A stretch of DNA of 64,000 nucleotides, from the NCBI GenBank assembly GCA_035771175.1, contig CM069607.1:18670001-18734000 (forward strand). The letters are read 5' to 3'. Every line of letters begins with the position of its first letter. Position 1 is the first letter of the stretch. Position numbers and translations under genes: made by a program. Shown here piece after piece: positions 48,362 to 61,000 of the stretch. The notes below the pieces were generated by a model. The model was not told where the DNA came from, ran no database searches, and worked only from the letters and a program-made list of their open reading frames with translations. Origin of the DNA: Paratinospora sagittata. Its lineage: Eukaryota > Streptophyta > Magnoliopsida > Ranunculales > Menispermaceae.

Positions 48362-51300
48362 GCATACATATTAATTGATTATGATGCTCACATGTGTATT
48401 TAAGATATTTGATATTGAAGTATGCTTTATTAATTATTATACACACAAACTATTTACCCACTGAGCGCTTTAAGCTCACTCCATTATTATCCAATCTTTC
48501 ACAGGAAATTAGGGGGGACTGGGTGCAGGTTATGGGGCCCACATTTTGTACCCTTTGTATGATTCATTGGGGATTTTGGGGAGTACGTTCCCTTGACTAT
48601 TTTATGTACAAAAATATTCTGAATTAAATGAAATCAGATTTGTACTGTGTGACCTATCAACGTTCTATCAACACTGATAGTGCGCTACTGCCTTTTGAAA
48701 AATTTTGGCAAAGAGCTGGATAGCCTGATTTTGGAAAAATTAAAATTTTAACAATTAAGAACCATTCCATTGACTCAAAACACTTTTAAATCATTCAAAA
48801 CTAATTGAAATTATGATTAAAACCTTTCGGAAAATATTTTGTCAAAATCAAAAACTAAATCCAAGTGATTTTGAAGACTTTGCAATTTAGAGAGTTTTTG
48901 TGCTAAGATTGATCGAGGGGTTACCCTGCACACCTAAGATCAAACTAATGCATTAACATTGAGATATGTCTTCGTTCTTAGAGCTTGATCTTTGTAGACT
49001 TTGATAGCTATTGTTTGATGTGTTCTTGATGATTAGTTGTAGCACTCAGAGAAAGAATATAGGAGATGTGTTCTCTTACTCAGAACACTTCATATACTTA
49101 CAGTTTAAAACAATGGATAGCTTCTGAAAATCTCAGCACAAAATGGATAAAATTAAAAACTTGCTAAACAATGAGGTTTTCTTCAAGACAGTTTGCAAGT
49201 TTGATCTAGGTCAAAACTTTTATTGGCAATGCAAGAATCACGGCTTTCTTCTTCTGAAATACTCTTTGGAAAGCACAGTCTAACTTGCAAAAATCGTGTG
49301 TGTTGTATCTTTCAAAATTAGAGAATGAGTGTTTTATTAAATTAGCAGTTGCAGGTTAAAAAGCAAGAGAGTAGGATATGATTTGAATTCAAAACATTAT
49401 GTAATTCAAAGTTGTTTTGCCCGTGCAACACAATGGGAATAATCCAGGTGTTAGTGGAGAATATTTTAGTTACGATTCCCAGTCAAACTGTGCAAGGTAT
49501 AGAAAAATCGAGCAAGGAAAAGGGCCCACATTTTTCTTGGTAGAAATGTGAGATTTCTAACTCTGACGTGGATAGCATGCTTTTGGGATGTGTATGATGC
49601 TCTCTAATGACGGATAGCGGACTATTGCTGGTCGATATACACAAACCCGAGAGGTCGAGTTTTTCGGACACTTTGATAGCGTGCAATCAAGATCTATAGC
49701 ACGCTATTGCCCATTTTACTAAAAATCAAAAAATCACGGCAACTGCTTTATAGCGAGTTATCAAAAGGCATAACACGCTGTAGGCAACTTTCAAGAAAAA
49801 AAGACTTTTGATTATTCAACCCTATCAGCGTGCTGTCAACACTGATAGTGCCCTATTACCTTTTGATAAATTTTGGCAAAGTGCTGGATAGCCCGATTTT
49901 GGAAAAATTAATATTTTAAAACTTAAGAACCATTCCATTGACTCAAAACACATTTAAATCATTCGAAACTCATTGAAATTATGATTAAAACCTTTCGAAA
50001 AACATTTTGTCAAAATGAAATACTAAATCCAAGTGATTTTGAAGACTTTGCAATTTAAAGAGTTTTCGTGCTGAGATTGATCGAGGGGTTACCCTACACA
50101 CCTAAGATCAAACTAATGCATTAGCATTGAAATAGGTCTTCGTTCTTAGAGCTTGATCTTTATAGACTTTGATAGCTATTGTTTGATGTGTTCTTCATGA
50201 TTTGTTGTAGCACACAGAGAAAGAATATAGGTGATGTGTTCTCTTACTGAGAACACTTCATATACGTACAGTTTAAAACAATGGATAGCTTCTGAAAATC
50301 TCAGCACTAAAGGGATAAAATGAATAACTTGCTAAAAAATGAGGTTATCTTCAAGACAGTTTGCAATTTTGATTCAGGTCGAAACTTTTATTGGCAATGC
50401 AAGAATCACGACTCTCTTCTTTTGAAATACTCTTTGGAAAGCACAGTCTAACTTGCAAAAATCATTTGTGTTGTATCTTTGGAAATTAAAGAATGAGTGT
50501 TTTATTAAATTTGCAATTGCAGGTTAAAAAGCAAGAGAGTAGGATATGATTTGAATTCAAAACATTGTTTAATTCAAAGTTGTTTTGTTCGTGCCACACA
50601 ATGGGAATCATCCAGGTGTTAGTAGAGAATATTTCAGTTACAAGTCCCAGTCAAAACTGTGCGAGGAATAGAAAAATCGAGCAAGGAAAAGGGCCCACGT
50701 TTTTCTTGGTAGAAACGTGAGATTTCTAACTCTGACGTGGATAGCATGCTATTGGGTTGTGTATCATGCTCTCTAATGACGGATAGCGGACTATTGGAGG
50801 TCGATATACACAAACCCGAGAGCCCGAGTTTTTCGGACACTCCGATAGCGTGCAATCAATGTCTATAGCACGCTATTGACCATTTTACTAAAAATCGAAA
50901 GATCACGGCAACTTCTCTATAGCGAGTTATCAAAAGGCATAGCGCGCTATAGGCAATTTTCAAGAAAAAAAGATGTTTGATTTTTCAACCCTATCAGCGT
51001 GCTATCGACACTGATAGTGCCTTATTGCCTTTTGAAAATTTTTGGCAAAGTGCCGGATAGCCCGATTTCGGAAAAATTAATATTTTAACACTTAAGAACC
51101 ATTCCATTGACTCAAAAAATTTTGAAATCATTCAAAACTCATTGAAATTATGATTAAAACCTTTCGGAAAATATTTTGTCAAAATCAAATAATAAATCCA
51201 TGTGATTTTGAAGACTTTGCAATCTAGAGAGTTCTCGTGTTGAGATTCATCGGGAGGTTACCCTACACAACTAAGATCAAACTAATGCATTAGCATTGAG

Positions 51301-53280
51301 ATATGTCTTCGATCTAAAAGCTTGATCTTGTTAGACTTTGATAGCTATTGTTTGATGTGTACTTGATGATAAGTTGTAGCACTCAGAGAAAGAATATAGG
51401 TGTGTGTTCTCTTACTGAGAACACTTCATATACATACAGTTTAAAACAATGGATAGTTTTTGAAAATCTCAGCACAAAAGGGATAAAATTAAGAACTTGC
51501 TACAAAATGAGGTTATCTTCAAGACAGTTTGCAATTTTGATTCAGGTCGAAGCTTTCATTGGCAAAGCAAGAATCACGACTCTCTTCTTTTGAAATACTC
51601 TTTGCAAAGCACAGTCTAACTTGCAAAAATCGTGTGTGTTGTATCTATGAAAATTAGAGAATGAGTGCTTTATTAAATTAGCAATTGCAGGTTAAAAAGC
51701 AAGAGAGTAGGATATGATTTGAATTCAAAACATTGTTTAATTCAAAGTTGTTTTGCCCGTGCCACACAATGGGAATCATCCAGGTGTTAGTGGAGAATAT
51801 TTCAGTTACGATTCTCAGTCAAAATTGTGTAAGGAATAGAAAAATCGAGCAAGGGAAAGGGCCCACGTTTTTCTTGTTAGAAATGTGAGATTTCTAACTC
51901 TGAAGTGGATAGCATGCTATTAGGTTGTGTATCATGCTCTCTAATGACGGATAGCGGACTATTGCAGGTCGATATACACAAACCCGAGAGCTCGAGTTTT
52001 TCAGACTCTCCAATAGGGTGCAATCTAGGTCTATAGCACGCTATTGCCCATTTTACTAAAAATTGAAAGATCACAGCAACTACTCTACAGCAAGTTATCA
52101 AAAGGCATAGCGCGTTGTAGGCAATTTTCAAGAAAAAAAGATTTTTGATTTTTCAACCCTATCAGCGTGCTATCGACACTGATAATGCCCTATTGCCTTT
52201 TGAAAAATTTTGGCAAAGTGCTGGATAGCCTGATTTTGGAAAAATTAATATTTTAACACTTAAAAACCATCCCAATGACTCAAAACACTTTTAAATCATT
52301 CAAAACTAATTGAAATTATGATTAAAACCTTTCGAACAATATTTTGTCAAAATCAAATACTAAATCCAAGTGATTTTGAAGACTTTGCAATTTAGAGAGT
52401 TTTCGTGCTGAGATTGATCGAGGGGTTACCCAAAACACCTAAGATCAAACTAATGCATTAGCATTGAGATATGTCTTCGTTCATAGAGCTTGATCTTTGT
52501 AGACTTTGATAGCTATTGTTTGATGTGTTCTTGATGATTAGTTGTAGCACTCAGAGAAAGAATATAGGTGATGTGTTCTCTTACTAAGAACACTTCATAT
52601 ACATACAGTTTAAAACAATGGATAGCTTCTGAAAATCTCAGCACAAAAGGGATAAAATTAAGAACATGCTAAACAATGAGGTTTTCTTCAAGACAGTTTG
52701 CAATTTTGATTCAGGTCGAAGCTTTTAGTGGCAATGGAAGAATCACGACTCTCTTCTTTTGAAATACTCTTTGGAAAGCACAGTCTAACTTGCAAAAATC
52801 ATTTGTGTTGTATCTTTGGAAATTAAAGAATGAGTGTTTTATTAAATTTGCAATTGCAGGTTAAAAAGCAAGAGAGTAGGATATGATTTGAATTCAAAAC
52901 ATTGTTTAATTCAAAGTTGTTTTGTTCGTGCCACACAATGGGAATCATCCAGGTGTTAGTAGAGAATATTTCAGTTACGATTCCCAGTCAAAACTGTGGA
53001 AGGAATAGAAAAATCGAGCAAGGGATAGGGCCCACATTTTTCTTGTTAGAATTGTGAGATTTCTAACTGTGACGTGGATAGCATGCTATTGGGTTGTGTA
53101 TCATGCTCTCTAATGACGGATAGCGGACTATTGGAGGTCGATATACACAGACCCGAGAGCCCGAGTTTTTCGGACACTCCGATAGCGTGCAATCAATGTC
53201 TATAGCACGCTATTGACCATTTTACTAAAAATCGAAAGATCACGGCAACTTCTCCACAACGAGTTATCAAAAGGCATAGC

Positions 53281-53503
53281 GCGCTGTAGGCAATTTTCAA
53301 GAAAAATAGATTTTTGATTATTCAACCCTATCAGCGTGCTATCAACACTAATAGTGCGCTACTGCCTTTTGAAAAAATTTGGCAAAATGCTGGATAGCCA
53401 GATTTTGGAAAAATTAATATTATAACACTTAACAACCATTCTATTGTCTCAAAACACTTTTAAATCATTCAAAACTCCTTGAAATTATGATTAAAACCTT
53501 TCG
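53281..53503. repeat. 223-bp patch identical to 35027-35249
   Basis: Every base matches the left-array segment at an offset of 18,254, including rare variants ACTAATAGTGCGCTACTG, GAAAAAATTTGGC, GATAGCCAGATT, CACTTAACAACC and AAAACTCCTTG. Immediately outside, the copies part (53504 A against 35250 G). The surrounding right-array monomer instead follows the unit 2,337 bp upstream. Confidence 0.85.
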
Positions 53504-56500
53504 AAAAATATTTTGTCAAAATCAAATAATAAATCCAAGTGATTTTGAAGACTTTGCAATTTAGAGAGTTTTCGTGTTGAGATTCATCGGGAGGTTACCC
53601 TACACAACTAAGATCAAACTAATGCATTAGCATTGAGATATGTCTTCGATCTAAAAGCTTGATCTTGTTAGACTTTGATAGCTATTGTTTGATGTGTACT
53701 TGATGATAAGTTGTAGCACTCAGAGAAAGAATATAGGTGTGTGTTCTCTTACTGAGAACACTTCATATACATACAGTTTAAAACAATGGATAGTTTTTGA
53801 AAATCTCAGCACAAAAGGGATAAAATTAAGAACTTGCTACAAAATGAGGATATCTTCAAGACAGTTTGCAATTTTGTTTTAGGTCGAAGCTTTCATTGGC
53901 AAAGCAAGAATCACGACTCTCTTCTTTTGAAATACTCTTTGCACAGCACAGTCTAACTTGCAAAACTCGTGTGTGTTGTATCTATGAAAATTAGAGACTG
54001 AGTGCTTTATTAAATTAGCAATTGCAGGTTAAAAAGCAAGAGAGTAGGATATGATTTGAATTCAAAACATTGTTTAATTCAAAGTTGTTTTGCCCGTGCC
54101 ACACAATGGGATTCATCCAGGTGTTAGTGGAGAATATTTCAGTTACGATTCTCAGTCAAAACTGTGTAAGGAATAGAAAATCGAGCAAGGGAAAGGGCCC
54201 GCGTTTTTCTTGTTAGAAATGTGAGATTTCTAACTTTGAAGTGGATAGCATGCTATTAGGTTGTGTATCATGCTCTCTAATGACGGATAGCGGACTGTTG
54301 CAGGTCGATATTCACAAACCCGAGAGCTCGAGTTTTTCAGACTCTCCAATAGCGTGCAATCTAGGTTTATAGCACGCTATTGCCCATTTTACTAAAAATT
54401 GAAATATCACGGCAATTGCTCTATAGCAAGCTATCAAAAGGCATAGCGCGCTGTAGGCAATTTTCAAGAAAAAAAGATTTTTGATTTTTCAACCCTATCA
54501 GCGTGCTATCGACACTGATAGTGCCTTATTGCCTTTTGAAAATTTTTGGCAAAGTGCTGGATAGCCCGATTCTGGAAAAATTAATATTTTAGCACTTAAA
54601 AACCATCCCAATGACTCAAAACACTTTTAAATCATTCAAAACTCATTGAAATTATGATGAAAACCTTTCGAAAAATATTTTGTCAAAATCAAATACTAAA
54701 TCCAAGTGATTTTGAAGACTTTGCAATTTAGAGGGTTTTCGTGCTGAGAATGATCAAGGGGTTACCCAACACACCTAAGATCAAACTAATGCATTAGCAT
54801 TGAGATATGTCTTCGTTCTTAGAGCTTGATCTTTGTAGACTTTGATAGCTATTGTTTGATGTGTTCTTGATGGTTAGATGTTGCACTCAGAGAAAGAATA
54901 TAGGTGATGTGTTCTCTTACTGAGAACACTTCATATACGTACAGTTTAAAACAATGGATAGCTTCTGAAAATCTCAGCACAAAAGGGATAAAATTAAGAA
55001 CTTGCTAAACAATGAGGTTTTCTTTAAGACAGTTTGCAATTTTGATTCAGGTCGAACCTTTTATTGGCAATGCAAGAATCACGACTCTGTTCTTTTGAAA
55101 TACTCTTTGGAAAACACAGTCTAACTTGCAAAAATCGTGTGTGTTCTATCTTTGAAAATTAAAGAATGAGTGTTTTATTAAATTAGCAGTTGATGGTTAA
55201 AAAGCAAGAGAGTAGGATATGAATTGAATTCAAAACATTATTTAATTCAAAGTTGTTTTGCCCATGCGACACAATAGGAATAATGCAGGTGTTAGTGGAG
55301 AATATTTCAGTTACGAGTCCCAGTCAAAACTGTAAGAGGAATAGAAAAATCGAGCAAGGAAAAGGGCCCACGTTTTTCTTGGTAGAATCGTGAGATGTCT
55401 AACGCTGACGTGGATAGCATGCTATTGGGTTGTGTATCATGCTCTCTAGTCACGGATAGCGGACTATTGCAGGTCGATATACAGAAACCCGAGAGCTCAA
55501 GTTTTTCGGACTCTCCAATAGCGTTCAATCAAGGTCTATTGCACGCTATTGCCCATTTTACTAAAAATCGAAAGATCACGGCAACTGCTCTATAGAGAGT
55601 TATCAAAAGGGATAGCGAGCTGTGGGCAATTTTCAAGAAAAATAGATTTTTGATTATTCAACCCTATTAGCGTGCTATCAACACTGATAGTGCGCTATTG
55701 CCTTTTGAAAATTTTTGGCAAAATGTTGGATAGCTCGATTTTGGAAAAGTTAATATTTTAACACTTAAGAACCATTCCATTGACTCAAAACACTTTTAAA
55801 TCATTCAAAACTCATTGAAATTTTGATTAAAACCTTTCAGAAAATATTTTGTCAAAATCAAATACTAAATCCAAGTGATTTTGAAGACTTTGAAATTTAG
55901 AGAGTTTTCGTGCTGAGATTCATCGGGAGGTTACGATACACAACTAAGATCAAACTAATGCATTAGCATTGATATATGTCTTCGATCTTAGAGCTTGATC
56001 TTGTTAGACTTTGATAGCTATTGTTTGATGTGTTCTTGATAATAAGTTGTAGCACTCAGAGAAAGAATGTAGGTGATGTGTTCTCTTACTGTGAACACTT
56101 CATATACATACAGTTTAAAACAATGGATAGTTTCTGAAAATCTTAGCACTAAAGGGATAAAATTAAGAACTTGCTACACAATGAGGTTATCTTTAAGACA
56201 GTTTGCAATTTTGAGTCAGGTCGAAGCTTTTATTGGCCAAGCAAGAATCAAGACTCTCTTCTTTTGAAATACTCTTTGGAAAGCACAGTCTAAATCGCAA
56301 AGATCGTGTGTGTTGTATCTTTGAAAATTAAAGAATGAGTGTTTTATTAAATTAGCAATTGCAGGTTAAAAAGCAAGAGAGTAGGATATGATTTGAATTC
56401 AAAACATTATTTAATTCAAAGTTGTTTTGCCCGTGCCACACAATGGGAATCATCCAGGTGTTAGTGGAGAATATTTTAGTTACGATTCCCAGTCAAGACT

Positions 56501-58024
56501 GTGCAAGGAATAGAAAAATCGAGCAAGGGAAAGGTCTCACGTTTTCTTGTAGAAATGTGAGATTTCTAACTCTGACGTGGATAGCATGCTATTGGGTTGT
56601 GTATCATGCTCTCTAATGACGGATAGAGGACTATTGCAGGTCGACATAGACAAACTCGAGAGCTCGAGTTTTTCGGACTCTCCAATAGCTTGCAATCTAG
56701 GTCTATAGCACGCTATTGCCCATTTTACTAAAAATTGAAAGATCACGACAATTGCTCTATAGCAAGCTATCAAAAGGCATAGCGCGATGTAGGCAATTTT
56801 CAAGAAAAAATGATTTTTGATTTTTCAACCCTATCAGCGTGCTATCGACACTGATAGTGCCATATTGCGTTTTGAAAATTTTTGGCAAAGTGCTGGATAG
56901 CCCGATTTTGGAAAAATTAATATTTTAACACTTAAAAACAATCCCAATGACTCAAAACACTTTTAAATCATTCAAAACTCATTGAAATTATGATTAAAAC
57001 GTTTCGGAAAATATTTTGTCAAAATAAAATACTAAATCCAAGTGATTTTGAAGACTTTGCAATTTAGAGAGTTTTCGTGTTGAGATTGAGCGAGGGATTA
57101 CCCAACACACCTAAGATCAAACTAATGCATTAGCGTTAAGATTTGTCTTCGTTCTTAGAGCTTGATCTTTGTAGACTTTGATAGCTATTGTTTGATGTGT
57201 TCTTGATGGTTAGTTTTAGCACTCAGAGAAAGAATATAGGTGATGTGTTCTCTTACTGAGAACACTTCATATACTTACAGTTTAAAACAATAGATAGCTT
57301 CTGAAAATCTCACCACAAAAGGGATAAAATTAAGAACTTGCTAAACAATGAGGTTATCTTCAAGACAGTTTGCAATTTTGATTCAGGTCGAAGCTTTTAT
57401 TGGCAAAGCAAGAATCACGACTCTCTTCTTTTGAAATACTCTTTGGAAAGCACAGTCTAACTTGCAAAAATCGTGTGAGTTGTATCTTTGAAAATTAAAG
57501 AATGAGTGTTTTATTAAATTAGCAGTTGCAGGTTAAAAAGCAAGAGAGTAGGATATGATGTGAATTCAAAACATTGTTTAATTCAAAGTTGTTTTGCCCG
57601 TGCAACACAATGGGAAACATCCGGGTGTTAGTGGAGAATATGTCAGTTACGATTCCCAGTAAAAACTGTGCAAGGAATAGAAAAATCGAGCAAGGGAAAG
57701 GTCCCACGTTTTCTTGCTAGAAATGTGAGATTTCTAACTCTGACGTGGATAGCATGCTATTGGGTTGTGTATCATGCTCTCTAATGACGGATAGCGGACT
57801 ATTGCAGGTCAATATACACAAACCCGAGAGCTCGAATTTTTCGGACTCTCCAATAGCGTGCAATCTAGGTCTATAGCATGCTAGTGCACTTTTTACTAAA
57901 AATTGAAAGATCACGGCAATTGCTCTATAGCAAGCTATCAAAAGGCATAGCGCGCTGTAGGCAATTTTCAAGAAATTTTTTTTTTTGATTTTTGAACACT
58001 ATCAGCGTGCTATCGACACTGATA

Positions 58025-58065
58025 TTGCCTTATTGCCTTTCGAAAAATATTTTTGTCAAAATCAA
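58025..58065. other. 130-bp deletion at an internal direct repeat
   Basis: GCCTTTCGAAAAATATTTTTGTC joins the start of the CCTTTTGAAAAATTTTGGCAAA segment to the end of the CCTTTCGAAAAATATTTTGTCAAA segment. In intact monomers the two lie about 130 bp apart. The hybrid sequence shows that recombination or slippage between these related segments removed the interval. Confidence 0.85.
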
Positions 58066-61000
58066 ATACTAAATCCAAGTGATTTTGAAGACTTTGCAAT
58101 TTAGAGGGTTTTCGTGCTGAGATTGATCGAGGGGTTACCCAACACACCTAAGATCAAACTAATGCATTATTATTTAGATATGTCTTTGTTCTTAGAGCTT
58201 GATCTTTGTAGACTTTGATAGCTATTGTTTGATGTGTTCTTGATGGTTAGTTGTAGAACTCAGAGAAAGAATATAGGTGATGTGTTCTCTTACTGAGAAC
58301 ACTTCATATACTTACAGTTTAAAACAATGGATTGCTTCTGAAAATCTCACCACAAAAGGGATAAAATTAAGAACTTGCTAAACAATGAAGGTTACCTTCA
58401 AGACTGTTTGCAATTTTGATTCAGGTCGAAGCTTTTATTGGCAAAGCAAGAATCACGACTCTCTTCTTTTGAAATACTCTTTGGAAAGCACAGTCTAACT
58501 TGCAAAAATCGTGTGTGTTGTATCTTTGCAAATTAAAGAATGAGTGTTTTATTAAATTAGCAGTTGCAGGTTAAAAAGCAACAGAGTAGGATATGATTTG
58601 AATTCAAAACATTGTTTAATTCAAAGTTGTTTTGTTCGTGCCACGCAATGGGAATCATCCAGGTGTTAGTGGAGAATATTTAAGTTACGATTCCCAGTCA
58701 AAACTGTGCAAGGAATAGAAAAATTGAGCAAGGGAAAAGGCCCACGTTTTTCTCGTTAGAAATGTGAGATTTCTAACTCTGACGTTGATAGCATGCTATT
58801 GGGTGGTGTATCATGCTCTCTTATGACAGATAGCGGACTATTGCAAGTCGATATACACAAACTCGAGAGCTCGAGCTTTTGAGAGTCTCCGATAGCGTTC
58901 AATCAAGGTCTATAGCACGCTATTGCCCATTTTACTAAAAATCGAAAGATCACGGCAACTGCTCTATAGAGAGTTATCAAAAGGGATAGCGCGCTGTAGG
59001 AAATTTTCAAGAAAAATAGATTTTTCAATATTCAACCCTATTAGCGTGCTATCAACACTGATAGTGCGCTATTGCCTTTTGAAAATTTTTGGCAAAGTGT
59101 TAGATAGCCCGATTTTGGAAAAGTTAATATTTTAACACTTAAGAACCATTTCATTGTCTCAAAACACTTTTAAATCATTCAAAACTCATTGAAATTTTGA
59201 TTAAAACCTTTCGGAAAATATTTTGTCAAAATCAAATACTAAATCCAAGTGATTTTGAAGACTTTGCAATTTAGAGGGTTTTCGTGCTGAGATTGATCGA
59301 GGGGTTACCCAACACACCTAAGATCAAACTAATGCATTAGTATTTAGATATGTCTTTGTTCTTAGAGCTTGATCTTTGTAGACTTTGATAGCTATTGTTT
59401 GATGTGTTCTTGATGGTTAGTTGTAGAACTCAGAGAAAAAATATAGGTGATGTGTTCTCTTACTGAGAACACTTCATATACTTACAGTTTAAAACAATGG
59501 ATAGCTTCTGAAAATCTCACCACAAAAGGGATAAAATTAAGAACTTGCTAAACAATGAAGGTTATCTTCAAGACAGTTTGCAATTTTGATTCAGGTCGAA
59601 GCTTTTATTGGCAAAGCAAGAATCACGACTCTCTTCTTTTGAAATACTCTTTGGAAAGCACAGTCTAACTTGCAAAAATCGTGTGTGTTGTATCTTTGAA
59701 AATTAAAGAATGAGTGTTTTATTAAATTAGCAGTTGCAGGTTAAAAAGCAAGAGAGTAGGATATGATTTGAATTCAAAACATTGTTTAATTCAAAGTTGT
59801 TTTTCCCGTGCAACACAATTGGAATCATCCGGGTGTTAGTGGAGAATATGTCAGTTACGATTCCCAGTCAAAACTGTGCAAGGAATAGAAAAATCGAGCA
59901 AGGGAAAGGTCCCACGTTTTCTTGCTAGAAATGTGAGATTTCTAACTCTGACGTTGATAGCATGCTATTGGGTTGTGTATCATGCTCTCTAATGACAGAT
60001 AGCGGACTATTGCAGGTCAATATACACAAACCCGAGAGCTCGAGCTTTTGAGAGTCTCTGATAGCGTGCAATCTAGGTCTATAGCATGCTAGTGCCCTTT
60101 TTACTAAAAATCGAAAGATCACGGCAACTACTCTATAGAGAGTTATCAAAAGGGATAGCGCGCTGTAGGCAATTTTCAAGAAATTCTTTTTTATGATTTT
60201 TGAACACTATCAGCGTGCTATCGACATTGATAGTGCCTTATTCCCTTTTGAAATTTTTTGGCAAAGTGCTGGATAGCCCGATTTTGGAAAAATTAAAATT
60301 TTAACACTTAAAAACCATCCCAATGACTCAAAACACTTTTAAATCATTCAAAACTCATTGAAATTATGATTAAAACCTTTCGAAAAATATTTTGTCAAAA
60401 TCAAATACTAAATCCAAGTGATTTTGAAGACTTTGCAATTTAGAGGGTTTTCGTACTGAGATTGATCGAGGGGTTACCCAACACACCTAAGATCAAACTA
60501 ATGCATTAGTATTTAGATATGACTTTGTTCTTAGAGCTTGATCTTTGTAGACTTTGATAGCTATTGTTTGATGTGTTCTTGATGGTTAGTTGTAGCACTC
60601 AGAGAAAGAATATAGGTGATGTGTTCTCTTACTGAGAACACTTCATATACTTACAGTTTAAAACAATGGATAGCTTCTGAAAATCTCACCACAAAAGGGG
60701 TAAAATTAAGAACTTGCTAAACAATGAAGGTTATCTTCAAGACAGTTTGCAATTTTGATTCAGGTCGAAGCTTTTATTGGCAAAGCAAGAATCACGACTC
60801 TCTTCTTTTGAAATACTCTTTGGAAAGCACAGTCTAACATGCAAAGATCGTGTGTGTTGTATCTTTGAAAATTAGAGAATGAGTGTTTTATTAAATTAGC
60901 AATTGCAAGTTAAAAAGCAAGAGAGTAGGATATGATTTGAATTCAAAACATTGTTTAATTCAAAGTTATTTTGCCCGTGCCACACAATGGGAATCATCCA

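Larger units (their letters stand above)
37187..48652 (+). mobile_element. Ty3/gypsy chromovirus-type LTR retrotransposon, decayed, ~11.5 kb
   Basis: The order is LTR, PBS, leader, accessory ORF, gag, protease, RT-RNase H, integrase, chromodomain, PPT, LTR. Integrase following RT places it in Ty3/gypsy. The integrase tail with a GPF motif and chromodomain makes it a chromovirus, most like the Tekay/Del lineage by inference. Several stops and frameshifts make it non-autonomous. It splits a satellite monomer, but about 224 bp of that monomer and the distal end of the 3' LTR are missing at the right junction and no target-site duplication is visible. Flanking monomers on both sides are in the same orientation and of B type. 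Confidence 0.96.
47437..48652 (+). repeat. 3' LTR, rearranged and truncated
   Basis: Three pieces can be recognised against the 5' LTR. Positions 47437-48033 equal its first ~607 bp. At 48034 the sequence jumps back and repeats the TATA-proximal part (48034 onwards matches 47571 onwards), sharing GGCAGC at the junction. Near 48355-48365 it jumps forward by roughly 640 bp to the 5' LTR's 38300 region, with TGTCATA shared at the junction. It then stops at GTGTGAC (48652), equivalent to 38592, so the last ~107 bp are missing. The result has two TATA boxes and lacks the GC-rich repeat segment. Confidence 0.9.

Noticed and set aside
48640..48660. TATC at both element edges as a target-site duplication (GTATC left, CTATC right)
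   Set aside because: CTATC at the right is the native satellite sequence at a different monomer position, so the match is coincidental.
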